Notes: generated by a model from the letters alone, not told the origin. Positions 10,587-22,785 are shown, counted from the stretch's first letter. The stretch: DNA of 64,000 bases from Daedaleopsis sinensis (GCA_033807695.1 CM066308.1:1240001-1304000), one strand, 5' to 3'. Translations and numbers: made by a program.

Positions 10587-11040
10587 GACCCTGAGCCGGC
10601 GTGCGCAGGAGTCAGGGTCGTCGGGGGTTGAGGCGGCCCAGGTACGAAGACCCTAAGCTGTACTATAAAGCGTGTCACTGTTGGACTAGTGCGGACAGAT
10701 CTATCACCGTTGTACGCTAGGCCCTGTTGTATTCATGAATAATAATGATCGCTCGGGCCCGCCATGATTTACGAACGAACCGCTTGTGTGGGCTCCGGTT
10801 TCGATGCACGCCATGGACGCGGAGTCGCGGAGTGGTACTGTCGGAGGCTCACGGTTTCTCGCCCTGAGATAAGTACTATGTAACAGGCTGCACCAGAGAG
10901 TAGGAACTTGTTCTATATGGTAGCCGTTCCGGTCCTGAATCGGGAACCTGGTGCGCAGTGGTGCCTCCTAGTAGTCGCTACGTGGAAAGTGGTCTCGTAC
11001 CCAGACGTGGGAGTTTGAACACGCACCCCACCATCGCTGT
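10587..11040. other. intergenic, convergent gene ends
   Basis: 3' flanks of the RRM gene and of the F-box pseudogene. Nothing recognisable was found. Confidence 0.6.
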
Positions 11041-13337
11041 TTACGAGACCAGTGGAATGTTTGGGTCAGATGCTATACCCTCAGTCCATGCGGGCCAGAG
11101 GACCCCGTGCAAGGTCCGTTGATCCGAGTTGTCGGTGCATATCGGAGGTAAGACTGCACTCAGTGCATAGGCCGATCCCCAGTACGCCTTCTCCTCCAAG
11201 AGCGTTACTTCTTCGACATAGTCCTCGACCGCGGCTCCAATCTGCGCCCAGCTTTCCATCGCCCCCTCGTAATCTTGTCCGGGTGTGTCGCTTCCTAGTA
11301 GCAAACGACGGACCATGCATCCGGCTTCGGAGCGCGATCGCAGCATTCCGGAGAGTCGCTGCAGCTCGTCCGAGGTGTGGATGTAGGCATAGAGGGTCGT
11401 CATGTCGGGGAATTGGATCGGGGCCTGCGAGCTTTCCAAGTGTGGGGTCGGAGCACCTAGAGACTGGAGGAATTTCATCGGGGTCATCGAACCATAGTCG
11501 TTGACCACATAGAGATCCTTCGTATAGACCAGAGGGGATAGTAGAGTCGTCAGGTCGACTGGATAGCCGCGGGGTCCGCGATCGTGGCACCCAGGCTCGC
11601 CGGATATCCAGAGGGCGCGGCACGGACCGAAGAGCTGTTTCGAGAGCAGGTCGCTCAACGCCAGCACAATTTCTGCGGTTGCCAGACCCTGTCTCTTCGA
11701 CGCGAAGACAACGTCCATCCGAACTCCTCCGAGATGGGCAAGTGTGCTAGTAGCCTGCAGGGAGATCGAGTGGTTGGAGACGCAGACGTGAACGCGTGAC
11801 TCGGATGATGTCCACTGACTCGGAGAGGATCCGAATCGAGGTAGGAGGCAAGGAAGCGTATCTGCTCGGCTGTTGCGGCGTCCACCCGCACAAAGCAGGC
11901 TTTCGAAAGGCGAAGGTGCGAGAGAAGATGTGTCGACAGTCCTGGCATATTGAATTTGTAGTTCCACACCCTCATGGACAGTTTGCGCAGGCTATCCAGT
12001 GTTACAACGGGGCCGGACTGTAACTCTTCCCCCTCTGGATCGTATTCCGGAAGCCCTGAGATGTACACTTCCCTGAGAGCGGGGGCCCCAGAGAGAAAGT
12101 GCAGGAGATCGGAAATTGATGGTGCCCCTTTACATGGTACCAAGCCTTCTTCCATCGGATGCAAATCGTAAAAGAGCGATAGACGAGTGAGACACGCGGT
12201 GATAGTGTTGAGTGGAAGGAAGGGTACACGAGAGAGGAAGAGGGAGCACAGCGGCAAGCCCCGCCCCCCCAAGAATGGGACTCGTCCATTCCATACATCG
12301 CTGGAGTCGTAAAGTACCACAAGATGTTTGAGTGCAGTCCACGGATATGAGAGGGTGGGGCAGAGATCAGTAGCCCCACCCCTACTGACGACATGTAGCT
12401 CTTGTATCCGGTTGCTCAGGTCCTTCAAGCCAGATATATCCATGGGTGATATCCAATTTGGAGTTCCCACAACCTTCATTTCATAGTAGTCTTCAACGTA
12501 TACAGTCTTCACCCGCCCAGTGAGTGGGTCCCGCCTAGTGGGTGGCTGCCTTATATGGCAGTTTTAGGGCGCTTGTACCCAGACAGGCGCCCTTCGACGT
12601 GCGCGCGCGGGCGGCTGTCGAGCGCTACCTTGCCATATAAGGTGCAGGCCACCCACTAGGCGGTACCCACTCACTGGGCGGGTGAAGACTGTAGCTGGAT
12701 GGGCCCTGACTTGCAGCGAGAAACGTAGAAAGGCAGGTGTCGCGAATTTTGGGCTGTACGCCGCGTACGCCACAGGTAACGGAGAAGAACGCTTGACCAC
12801 AAGGCGGAGACGTCCATGGCTAGTACCCGCCACAGATGGCAGACTTGAGTCACAGGGAACAGCTCGGGGACTGCGCGGATGCCATACGGCCCACAGTAGA
12901 GCTGTGCGACGGGGTTGACTTCTCTCGGCGCTTGCGGGACAAATGAGAAGATGCGGAGGAGGACTTCAGGAGGGAGAGTGTTCACCCGTATGCGCTTATT
13001 GAACGCCCTACGAGTCGCGGTAGGCGCATGTTCCAGTGACGCTATTGTTGCCTGTATCTGTGCAGTGGAACGGTTGAGTCGGCGTCGTCAACTTTGTGAG
13101 GTGGAACCTAGGAGACTAGTAGTATGGCACTAATTAGTATAGTACTAACATCCGCTGTGCCACTTGAAAAGGCGGCAATAAATCCGAGTCAGTGAAGGCT
13201 GTACATGCATCTCAACAAATCAGACCAGCCCACCTCAGGCTCGAGTAATGAACAGGGTCCACAGGATTCGACGCTTTGAGTGCTAGTAATCGTTGAGCAA
13301 TGCACAAGGGACTGAGATTGTCGATGTTGGACTCCAT
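11041..13337 (-). pseudogene. F-box/LRR-type protein, broken by a MITE and a frameshift
   Basis: Reading on the minus strand, exon 1 is 13337-13234 (MESNIDNLSPLCIAQRLLAL...), homologous to exon 1 of the intact paralogue. Exon 2 follows at about 13090 with the F-box (NTLPPEVLLRIFSFVP...CHLWRVLAMDVSALW). At 12691-12503 the frame is interrupted by a 189-bp MITE; removing it with one TA makes PIQL continue into YVEDYYEMK in frame, matching the paralogue. A second break lies near 11800-11830, where the frame shifts by one before SRVHVCVSNHSISLQAT. A TGA also seems to fall at the start of exon 2. The tail (LYAYIHTSDELQRL to the stop at 11041) is well preserved. F-box proteins act as SCF ubiquitin ligase adaptors; this copy is unlikely to make a full product. 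Confidence 0.85.
12503..12691. mobile_element. MITE with ~57-bp inverted repeats, TA target duplication
   Basis: 189 bp, non-coding. The ends are almost perfect inverted repeats of about 57 bp, beginning CAGTCTTCACCCGCCCAGTG on both strands, and are flanked by TA (12501-12502 and 12692-12693). The middle is GC-rich and short. The size, long TIRs and TA duplication fit a non-autonomous Tc1/mariner-type element. It sits inside the coding part of an F-box gene. Its TIRs do not match the pogo-like element at 5.4 kb, so a different autonomous partner must have mobilised it. Confidence 0.93.
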
Positions 13338-13671
13338 TCGGACCTGTGTGATTAGTGTCAGTTGACACTCCGCCCCCCATTGCGCACGAGCTATGCTCGA
13401 GATGAGGATCAAGAACATTCACGGATTCAGGAGGGGCCGCGTTAGTAGCCGTTAGTGGAGAGAAGAGGCTGAGTGGCGGTAGAGATTGATGCAAATATCG
13501 ATGGCCGGAAACTGCATCAGGCACGCGCGCCGGTAGCGGTTTTCCACGTGCGTGGGGAACACTTCAACACCTGAAGTTATTGCTTCTGACTCCTCTCTAG
13601 GCTCCTTCGTATAGACTCCATCGGTATGTAGTCGGAATGACTACCACTACTACTTACACTACGCGCATGAA
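13338..13671. other. intergenic between two F-box copies
   Basis: Promoter of the MITE-broken copy and 3' flank of the intact copy. The part next to 13672 (to about 13620) still resembles the 3' flank of the inverted copy at 22718-22785. Confidence 0.55.
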
Positions 13672-15950
13672 CTACAACACTCCTAGCAATGCTGGATGGC
13701 CCTCCCTTCCTTCGATCCATGCCGGCCAGACGCGCCCTGCGATCCACGAGCCTTCTTGCGTGCAAATAGACGGCAAGAGCACGCTCAGCGCGTGAGACTC
13801 CCAATATGCTCTCTCTTCGAGGATGACCAACTCTTCAGCATACTTGCCTACCGCAGCTTCGACCTGCTCCAGGTTCTGCAGAGCGCCTCTGTAGTCGTAC
13901 CTTCCAGGCTGGTCGGTCCCGAACAGCAGACGGCGGATTGGAGCGCATCCGTGGATCGAGCGCGCACGAAGCATCGTGGTGAACCGTCGCAGCTCCTCTT
14001 CGTCGTAGAGGTAAGCGTAGAGTGTCGCGATGTTAGGGAACGGGAGACGACAGTGTGTCGCATCGGGGGCTTCCGGCGACACCGGGGAACCGAGTGACTC
14101 GAGCAACGCTATCGGAGTGGTCATCCCATACTCCTGGACGACGTAGAGCTCCCTGATACTAGACATAGTGGCGAGCGTAGGCATGACGCCGGGGAGTTGC
14201 AGCGGGTCGTCCATACCTCTGCCAGAGATCCATAACGCTCCACCCTGCACGAAGAGTGGGACCGAGAGTATAGTGCGCAATGCCGCCACTAGATCATGTC
14301 CGGGTTCCTTCGCGTGCATGTCAATGCGGATTCCGCCGGAACCTGAAGCTTCGGTGGCTTGCAGGGAGAATCCAAAACCATTATAACCTCCGACCATCCC
14401 GAAACAGCAGTGCACTTTCGCCCCAGTATAATCCCAACGAGGACAGCTGAGGTAGACGGCCAGCAGACGCATTTGTTCAGCCTCTCCACAGTGTACACGC
14501 ACGAAGCAGTTCTGTGGAAGGATGATATGGGAGAGCAGAGGGATAGACATTCCTGGTGTGTTGGAATCATAATTCCATGCTTGAATGGATAACTTGCGCA
14601 TTTGAGTCAAGGACGCGCATGGGAGGCTGAGACCACGCTCTGTTGAGGAGGACTCCGGAATGCCTAAGATGAACAGCTCCTCCAGTGCAGGCGTCCCTGA
14701 TAGAAAGCGTAGGATGTCAGGGAGCGGGATTGTGGTATCAGGGCTCGCAGGAGCCCATCCGTACCGTAAGTCGTAGAAGAGATATAGGCGAGTGAGGGTC
14801 GAGGAGATAGTGTTAGAGGGGAGGAAGGGAGTGTTGAGGAGGACGAGCGACCGCAGGTGTAATGTCTGACCCTCGAACAGCATCAGTTCGCCGTTCCAGA
14901 CACGAACTGGTTCATCATTGATGCTCTCACAGCTCAGAACGAGGTGTTCCAGTGCGCTCCATGGGAGGAACAAGGAAGGAGGTTGAGAGATGGCTTCGAC
15001 CGTGTCCCACCCGCCCCGAACTCTCAGATGCATCTCGCATACACGCCGCAGCAGAGCTTCGACGTCAATGCCATCGACGTTAGAGAGTGAAGACCAGGCA
15101 GAGGCACTAACGCCACCAAACTGCCCCGCGACTTCGCCCGGTCTGCAGCTATCCTCGAGATAGAGATGCATGGGGCCCGATTTGCAACGATCGAAGTAGA
15201 AGATGTTACTGACACTATGAGGACTCGGACGGAGGGCGTTCCTTTCGTACCAATCAGGACGGAGGAAGACGCTCGACCATAGGGCGGAGACGTCCAGTGC
15301 GAGCGTCCTCCAAAGATGGCAGACTTCGATGATCGGGAGCAGGTCCCAGACTGTGCGAATCTCGTACGGGCCGCAGAGATCCTGTGCGATGTGGTTGACT
15401 TCGCGGGGGACTTCCGGGACGAAAGAGAAGATCCGGATGAGGAGTTCCTGTGGAAGGGTGTTTATCCTCCTGCGAGCATTCAACGCTCTGCGGATCGCGG
15501 TAAGCGTGTATGTTAGCGATTGGGAGGCTGTCTCGATCTGAATGCGACGAAAGAGGCTAATCAGTCTCAGCGGTCAGCGGTTGGACGCAATACACTGACA
15601 TCTGCGGTACTAGACAGTTCGTTCAGCGGCAGTCGGGCAATGCACAGGTGTGTGTCTGCTCACTTACCTCAAGCGTGAGTATTCGGCGTGATCAACGGAG
15701 GTTTGAGCTTTTGCAGCCAGTCCTAGAGCGATATCCAGGATGTTGAGATTGTCGAGGGCAGAATTCATAACTGTCGCACATCAGCCACTCCGATCTGTGT
15801 ATGCGCTGAGCGGATCAAACACACTCTGTATACGGGACTGAGTGCCACTTCAGAGAGCGTAATCAGAGCGAGTACTTGGGGGGAGGAAGCTGATATCGAT
15901 GGCGCTCAATGAGCGCTGTCCTGGTCCTTTAAGTTCGATTGCGGCGCTGC
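13620..15950 (-). repeat. left arm of a large inverted duplication
   Basis: The intact F-box gene with its promoter (to about 15950) reappears in inverted orientation at about 20545-22785. Long stretches are visibly near-identical, including the upstream region around CGCTCAATGAG and CAAGTACT. The arms flank about 4.6 kb containing vts1. Confidence 0.85.
13672..15768 (-). CDS. F-box / leucine-rich-repeat-type protein (intact copy)
   Basis: Two exons on the minus strand, 15768-15668 and 15556-13672, give 661 aa. Exon 1 starts MNSALDNLNILDIALGLAAK; a helical N-terminus precedes the F-box, as is common in agaricomycete F-box proteins. The F-box runs from about residue 65 (INTLPQELLIRIFSFVPEVP...EVCHLWRTLALDVSALWSSV). 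The remaining ~500 residues contain irregular LRR-like segments (LEHLVLSCESI, LTRLYLFYDL, ALEELFILGIP, MRKLSIQAWNY). It probably binds Skp1 through the F-box and recruits an unknown substrate for ubiquitination. It is the only undamaged member of four copies in the window and the reference against which the pseudogenes were judged. Confidence 0.88.
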
Positions 15951-17081
15951 GGTAATGGGAAAATCGCATGGTGCCGCACTCACATTCTCTGTGCTAAATA
16001 CGTCAACGAGCTACGCGGCCCTTGGTATGCTCATCTATGTCTGCCTCAAGTGTACAACTGTACTACGATTGGACGATGTTGAGCTTGTGTATATTTTTGA
16101 TTTTCCCTGATGGTCTGTATCAGCCATTGGCGCATAGTCGCGACAGCATCAGGACTACTCACGAGTCACCAGCCGTTGGTAAAGGCACGGGATAAAAACG
16201 GTACTTCAGGCAAGAACAACTAGGAACAACTTCTTCCTCAATTGACGCCAACATTTCCAATGAATGATGGGTGGATAGGGGTGGATCTGGGTAGATTCTC
16301 ATCTTCGCAGGGTCCGGACGTGTCTGAGAGTTACTTACTATGATCCAAATCGAAGGTCATCGCGGCACTGTCGATGTCCCAAAAATGATCATACATATAT
16401 GCATACGGGATGAGACCCATCGTGTTGACCTCTCCGAACGCAGACTGGCCTGGACTACGCAGATGTATAAACCTTGGATTCTTGACGCGGTGCACTGATT
16501 TGAGCGAGGCGAGGCGATAGAGAGATGATGAAACGAGATGCATATGCATTGCTTCAAACTGTATCGCACTGTTGTCTGCATACCAGCAAAATAGACTTAG
16601 TAACAACCGGTCCTTCCCCACCGTCCTGCATCCTACACAACAGCTCTGCAGAGATGAATTATCCCCCATCTGTTGAGTGAACTTGCCGAAGCGGTGAATT
16701 TCCGACAGCAGGCCCGCAGATGACGCAAATGAGGAGGTCGGCGAGAGCCCTGCAGGTAGAGGCGGTGTGCGAAGTTGGAGGTGAACAGATGTGTGATGAG
16801 AGATCAGCCACCGGGCTTGTTTGGCGGTGTTTGGGCGGTCGGCGGAGTGCCAGCATAAGGGCGTTCCTCGCCGTCGAAACCCCTTTCCCCTTGTCCTCAT
16901 CGTCCACGACGTCCTCCTCGACTTCTTCGTCGCCGACTCTTCTCACCGACTTTGTCACTTCCTAGACCGGCAGGCTCCGCTGGTCTTGTCTAGACATCGT
17001 TGCACGCACCCCGGATCGTGCTGCTTGATTCTAGTCATCCCCGACTCGACGTCGACTTGCAGTCCTTAGCTTTTCTCAAAC
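15951..17081. other. intergenic, 5' flank of vts1
   Basis: Lies beyond the duplicated segment and reaches the vts1 start codon. Minus-strand open frames at 16331-16958 lack splice support or family resemblance and are not called. A pyrimidine-rich stretch (cttgtcctcatcgtccacg) near 16890 probably belongs to the vts1 promoter or leader. Confidence 0.5.
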
Positions 17082-19950
17082 ATGTCTAGTCTTGCGCCTC
17101 CCAGCCCCAGCGTGTCCCCATCTCCTGGCGGCAGGTCTCCCAACTTCCGTGCCTCCATGGGCCCTACTTCAGCTCGGCCTGTTGGTTCGCAGGGCGGCCT
17201 CTCTCCCGCGTCGCCCCGCCCCAACCCCACGAACGGCGCGCGGCCTACGAGCGAACTCCTGGGCAGTGCCGGCATGTTCCAGACCCCAGAGGGTGTGTAA
17301 CGTCTCTGTGGTCGTCCGATGTCCTACTTACGCATCCTTGTAGCCGAAGCTATCGACCAATGGTTCGAGACTTTCCAGAACTACGAGGTGACGCTGGTGA
17401 GTCGTTTTCAGTCACCGGGGGCACCATGAGATATGACGAGGCGTTACATCCTGTTCGCATTCGTTTCAACTGGCCAAATGTGTTTCGTCCCATGCTGGTT
17501 ACATGCAGATGCTGCGTGTAACCAGCATAGGATAGGCTTTTTACGGTAGTGTTCAAGTGTCTCTGTGATGGGACCCTTAGACATAGTAAAGTCGCATTTG
17601 GCCAATGATTACACTGCGATCAGGATGTAACAACCTGTTACTTGGGTCACTGTCCCCGATGAGTGTTGTGAATACATGAACAGTAGGTTGACATCGCCAC
17701 AGGAAGAAATGGCTGCTGCCTCTCTTGACGTCAATTTCAAGGAAGAACTTAGTGCCATCGAGCAATGTGAGTACAATTTCCATGCGATTCCTCACTCCCA
17801 TCTCCACTGCGCCACGACTCTCCTACACCCATATTCTGTGTTGCGGAAACGCTCCGTGAAGCGATAGGTCTGCTCTCCGTCTGCTGCGGGGGCGGTATGA
17901 GTCGAAGACGATTCCACGGACGATCAGGGTGCCAAAATCGCAGCGAAATCCCTGCCAGAATCGCCAGCGAAACTGCCATCTTTGACCACAGCGATCCCTC
18001 ATTCCTTTTCCCGCTGTGCCACGACTCTCCAAACCCGCATTGTAACCTAGACCAGAGATGGGCAGGTCAAACTCGAGTCAGACGGTCTGATCCGGGTCCG
18101 ACCATTTCTTGGGGTCAATATGTGATTTGGTCGTCTGCGACCTCCCATTGCAAGCGACCTCCACTCAGGTCGTCGTCCAGTTTAGCGCTCATTCCCGCTA
18201 GCTGGGTGTGGACCTTGATCCAGGATCCCGACCCTCCTTGACCTGGCTGACCCCGGGTAAAGCCCACCGCTGCCCTAGACCGCCCGCGAAGTGTGGCAGG
18301 GACACCGCCATGGCAGATGAAACCGTGAATCAATGCTGACCATCTTCGCAGGGTTCAAAGTCCTCTCCGAAGCCGAGCGCACAGCCGCTCTTTACAGTCT
18401 TTTGCAACATTCTACGCAAGTTCAAATCCGATTCTTCATCACCGTCCTCCAGCAGATGGCGCGCTCTGATCCCATGACCGCCCTGCTCTCCCCTGCCGTC
18501 GGAGGTAATTCCCCAGAAACTATTTCTAGACTGCAGAGACTCATCCCCCGCTGCAGGGTCCATGCAGAGCCAGATGGAGGCCAAGCTCGCCAGCATGAAC
18601 CTGAAGTCTCCCGGCCTGAAGTCCAACTTGCCGGGTTCGCCCACGACGCGCAACTTCTCTGGCGGCGCCTTGAGCAGCTCTTTCCTCTCCCCGGAGTCTG
18701 CCGCCAACGCCAACGACGCCGCCACGACGCTCGCACAGCAGCGTGCCAAACTCAAGGCGAGTAACGCCGCCCACCGGATCAGTGCTCCGGTGCTGTCTTC
18801 TACCATCGGCGCCGATCGCAACACCTGGGGCTCTGGCTCGAACCAGCTCGGGCAGGTCGACGAGCGCTCGTCGTCGCCGGCGCAGGAGATCACGATCCCG
18901 GCTCCCAACTCTGCTTCGCGCCCGAAGAGCACCGATTTCTCTGGTCTCGCGAATGCTCTGAAGTCGCCCCGTGGAGACGAGGGCGACCAGCTCTCCCCCA
19001 TGCCCGGAGGGAGCTGGGCGAGCATGGTGAACACGCCTTTGATCCCGATCTTCAAGGACACCCGGAACCCCGGCCAGAGCCTCGACGCCGCTGCGCAGAA
19101 GCTGAACGACTGGACTGGCTCGAGCGGTGGTGCCGCTGTGCCGCTCATGTCCGACCCGCCGAAGAAGTTCAACCGGCTCTCGAAGGGGGCGCCGAACGAC
19201 GGCCACGACGACGGCCACTCGGGTCAGAACGGCAACGTCCAGCGATTCCGCAACGTCAGCGGCAACGGCAACCTCAGCGCTTTCGGAGGCCAGGTCGGTT
19301 GGGGCGGCGCGCGCAGCCCTGCACTTTCGAACACCTCTGGCCGCTTCAGTGACGACGGCAGCATGAACGGCCTCGGCGTCCCTGGGTTTGGTGGTATGGG
19401 CATGGGCAACCCTGGACTCGCGGGCCTCCCCGGCACGGGCGGATTCAACATGGCGGCACTCGCCGCTGCGGGCATGGCGCCCGTCAGTCCCTTCAACAGC
19501 ATGTTCAACATGTCCAACCTGGCCGCGATGGGCGTCACACCCGAGCAGATGCTCGCGATGCAGATGGCGGCGGCGGGCCAGCTCGGCCAGCTCGGCCAGC
19601 CGGGCCTCGGGGCGTTCGGGATGGGGCTCGGCAACCAGGCGAACCTGCGCGGCAACCGGGGGATGGGCAACCGGGGCGGGAACATGAAGTCGCCCGCGCA
19701 GCGCGAGAAGAAAGACGATGAGGACGTCGACCCGAAGCTGCTCGACGACATCCCTGCGTGGCTGCGGAGCCTGCGGCTGCACAAGTACACGCCCAACTTC
19801 GAGGGGGCGCACTGGCGCGACATGGTCGTCATGGACGAGGCGGCGCTCGAGGCGAAGGGTGTCGCCGCCCTGGGGGCGCGGAGGAAGATGCTCAAGACGT
19901 TCGAGGTCGTGCGCCAGAAGATGGGCATCGAGGGCCCGCCTTCTTCCTAA
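17082..19950 (+). CDS. vts1: Vts1/Smaug-family RNA-binding regulator (SAM domain)
   Basis: Five exons, 17082-17292, 17344-17396, 17703-17766, 18352-18504 and 18557-19950, give 624 aa. The C-terminal SAM domain (about residues 555-617) contains [17 protein letters not shown]...[21 protein letters not shown], the Vts1/Smaug signature including the Leu-Gly-Ala-Arg-Arg-Lys loop that contacts the RNA hairpin. The N-terminal part ([10 protein letters not shown]...[11 protein letters not shown] and the helical region after it) is the conserved fungal Vts1 helical domain, and the middle is Ser/Gly/Met-rich and disordered. Vts1 binds Smaug recognition hairpins in mRNAs and promotes deadenylation and decay. 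Introns 2 (306 nt) and 4 (585 nt) are unusually long for this window; intron 2 contains a MITE. The gene lies between the arms of an inverted duplication. Confidence 0.93.
17413..17661. mobile_element. MITE in vts1 intron 2 (CACTA-like ends, 3-bp target duplication)
   Basis: 249 bp. The ends are CACCGGGGGCACC and, on the other strand, CATCGGGGACAG. Both arms then share GTTACATCCTG, TCGCA and TGGCCAAATG in the same order, giving imperfect inverted repeats of about 70 bp. The flanking trinucleotide AGT is duplicated (17410-17412 and 17662-17664). The same ends occur in the element at 45971-46604. A TIR starting with CAC and a 3-bp duplication are reminiscent of CACTA/EnSpm-type elements; the superfamily is inference. 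It lies wholly within an intron, and its inner part can fold into a hairpin (ATGCTGGTTACA pairing at 17493-17530). Confidence 0.8.
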
Positions 19951-20544
19951 ATAAAGAACTACCCGTGTTGCCGCCACGCTGCTGCGCGACGTCCGCCCAA
20001 CACACTCTTCGTGGTCCGTGCGCGCTCGGGCAATGCTCTTTCCGGGGCTGGGCGCAACGCGCGGACGCGGGCATGCATGCATGCACACTGCTCGGCACAC
20101 ACACACAAAGCGGCCCAAGGGGCCCCCCACAAGGAACTTTCCAGAATTGGCTTTCTTATTCCTCTTTTTCGATTCGATTCGATATCATCGTCTGTCTGCT
20201 CCTGGCTAGGGTATCGTCTTCCCCCCTCTATACCATACCACACCCCCACGCCCAACCCAATTATCATCGCTCTTAGTGCAGAACCACGTAGTACGGCGGA
20301 GGTCGAGTGAACGTGTCGTCCCGGATCGCGTGTATGGCTAGCTGTAATCTGACATGTACATAGGTCCACAAGCTCTATTTATCTCTCTCTTTCCACATCA
20401 ATATCACTGTGCTTCAACGCACGGACGACTGTCGTTGGACCGATCCTCTTCCCACTGCAAGCTTCAGTGGATATCTTCTCGCGCAAACACCATGTTACCA
20501 CTGTCCTGTCCAAGTTAGAAGGACCTGTACACGTTACCACCGCT
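19951..20544. other. intergenic, 3' flank of vts1
   Basis: Downstream of the vts1 stop, ending where the right arm of the inverted duplication begins. It has an (AC)n run near 20095. No gene was seen. Confidence 0.55.
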
Positions 20545-22785
20545 CTATAATCGAAGGGAGTCAGGACAGCACTCATTGAGCGCCATCGATCTCAGCTTCC
20601 TCCCCCCAAGTACTGCTCGCTCTGATTGCGCTCTGAAGTGGCACTCAGTCCCGTATACAGAGTGCGTTTGATCCGCTCAGCGCATACACAGATCGGGGTG
20701 GCTGATGTGCGACAGTTATGAATTCCGCCCTCGACAATCTCAACATCCTCGACGTCACTCTAGGGTTAGCTGCAAAAGCTCAAACCTCCATTGATCACGC
20801 CGAATACTCACGTTTGAGGTAAGTGAGCAGACACACCTGTGCATTGCCCGACTGCCGCTGAACGAACTGTCTAGTACCGCAGATGTCAGTGTATTGCGTC
20901 CAACCGCTGACCGCTGAGACTGATTAGCCTCTTTCGTCGCATTCAGATCGAGACGGCCTCCCAATCGCTAACATACACGCTTACCGCGATCCGCAGAGCG
21001 TTGAATGCTCGCAGGAGGATAAACACCCTTCCACAGGAACTCCTCGTCCGGATCTTCTCTTTCGTCCCGGAAGTCCCCCGCGAAGTCAACCACATCGCAC
21101 AGTCTGGGACCTGCGCCCGATCATCGAAGTCTGCCATCTTTGGAGGACGCTCGCACTGGACGTCTCCGCCCAATGGTCGAGCGTCTTCCTCCGTCCTGAT
21201 TGCTACAGGAACGTCCTCCGCTCCGTCCGACCTTCGAGCCCTCCTAAGGATACCAACGTCTTCTACCTCGATCGTTGTAGGTCAGGCCCCGTGCATCTCT
21301 ATCTCGAGGAAGTCTTCAGACGTGGCCAAGCCGCGGGTGCCTCTTCCTGGTCTTCACTCTCTAACGTCGATGGCATTGACGTCGAAGCTCTGTTGCGGCG
21401 TGTATGCGAGATGCATCTGAGACTCGACGGGTGGGATACGGCCAACGCCATCTCTCAACCTCCTTCCTTGTCCCTCCCATGGAGCGCACTGGAACACCTC
21501 GTCGTGAGCTGTGACAGTATCGACAATGAACCAGTTCATGTCTGGAACGGCGAACTGATGCTGTTCGAGGGACAGACATTACACCTGCGGTCGCTTGTCC
21601 CCCTCAACACTCCCTTCCTCCCCTCTAACACTATACCACAATCCCGCTCCCTGACATCCTACGCTTTCTATCAAGGACACCTGCACTGGAGGAGCTGTTC
21701 ATCTTAGGCATCCCGGAGTCCTCCTCCACAGAGCATAGTCTCAGCCTCCCAAGTGCGTCCTTGACACGAATGCGCAAGTTATCAATTCAAGCATGGAATT
21801 ATGATTCCGACCGTGACGCACCAGGAATCTCGATGCCACTGCTCTCCCACCTCATCCTTCCACAGAACTGCTTCGTGCGGCTACACTGTAGACAGGCTGA
21901 ACATTTTCGTCTACTAGCCACCTACCTCAGCTGTCCTCGTTGGGATTATACTGGAGCGAAGGTGCACTGCTGTTTCGGGAAGGTCGGAGGTTATGAAGGT
22001 TTTGGATCCTCCCTGCAAGCTACCGAAGCTTCAGGTTCCGGCGGAATCCGCATTGACATCCACAAGAGGGAACCCGGACATGATCTAGTGGCGGCATTGC
22101 GCACTATACTCTCGGTCCCACTCTTCGTGCAGGGTGGAGCGTTATGGATATCTGGTAGAGGTATGGACGAGACGCTGCAGCGCCACCTCCCCGGCCTCAT
22201 TCCTGCGCTCGCCACCATGTCTAGTATCAGGGAGCTGTACGTTGTCCAGGAGTATGGGATGATCACTCCGATAGCGTTGCTCGAGTCACTCGGTTCCCCG
22301 GTGTCGCCGGAAGCCCCCGATGCGACACACTGTCGTCTCCCGTTCCCTAACATCACGACACTCTACGCTTACCTCTACGACGAAGAGGAGCTGCGACGGT
22401 TCACCACGATGCTTCGTGCACGCTCGGTCCATGGGTGCGCTCTAATCCGCCGTCTGCTGTTCGGGACCGACCAGCCTGCCAGTGGAAGCTACAACTATAG
22501 AGGCGCTCTGCAGAACCTGGAGCAGGTCGAAGCTGCGGTAGGCGAGTATGCTGAAGAGTTGGTCATCCTCGAAGAGAGAGCATATTGGGAGTCTCACGCG
22601 CTGAGCGCGCTCTTGCCGTCTAGTATTTGCACGCAAGAAGACTCGTGGACTGCGAAGTGCGTCTGGCCGGCATGGATCGAAGGAAGGGTGGGCTATACAG
22701 ATTTGTTGTTATACTAGTTCACGCGCCGCATAGCAATTGTAGTAGTACCTCCAATCCGTGCACTTCTCGATATTACATACCTTCC
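20545..22785 (+). repeat. right arm of the inverted duplication
   Basis: Inverted copy of 13620-15950. The similarity includes the promoter, both exons and about 65 bp after the stop codon. This arm has degenerated by deletions, while the left arm kept an intact gene. Confidence 0.85.
20718..22717 (+). pseudogene. F-box/LRR-type protein, broken by two frame-shifting deletions
   Basis: Inverted duplicate of the intact F-box gene. Exon 1 (20718-20818) and the start of exon 2 (20928 onward) are preserved. At about 21100 a 31-bp segment present in the intact gene is missing; the segment is flanked there by two copies of TCGCACAG, and one copy remains here, so the deletion probably arose between direct repeats. 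At about 21641 a further 70 bp is missing (after AACACTAT). Each loss shifts the frame, so the protein can be read only in three pieces, the last from about 21761 to the stop at 22717. The remaining sequence is very close to the intact copy, so the damage is recent. Confidence 0.9.

Noticed and set aside
16331..16958. Minus-strand frames upstream of vts1
   Set aside because: The longer one has no motif; the other starts only from GTG. No splice or homology support.
18541..20130. 529-codon open frame antisense to vts1
   Set aside because: It mirrors the vts1 coding exon; GC-rich third positions create long antisense frames. It is Arg/Ala/His-rich, with no family motif or splice logic.
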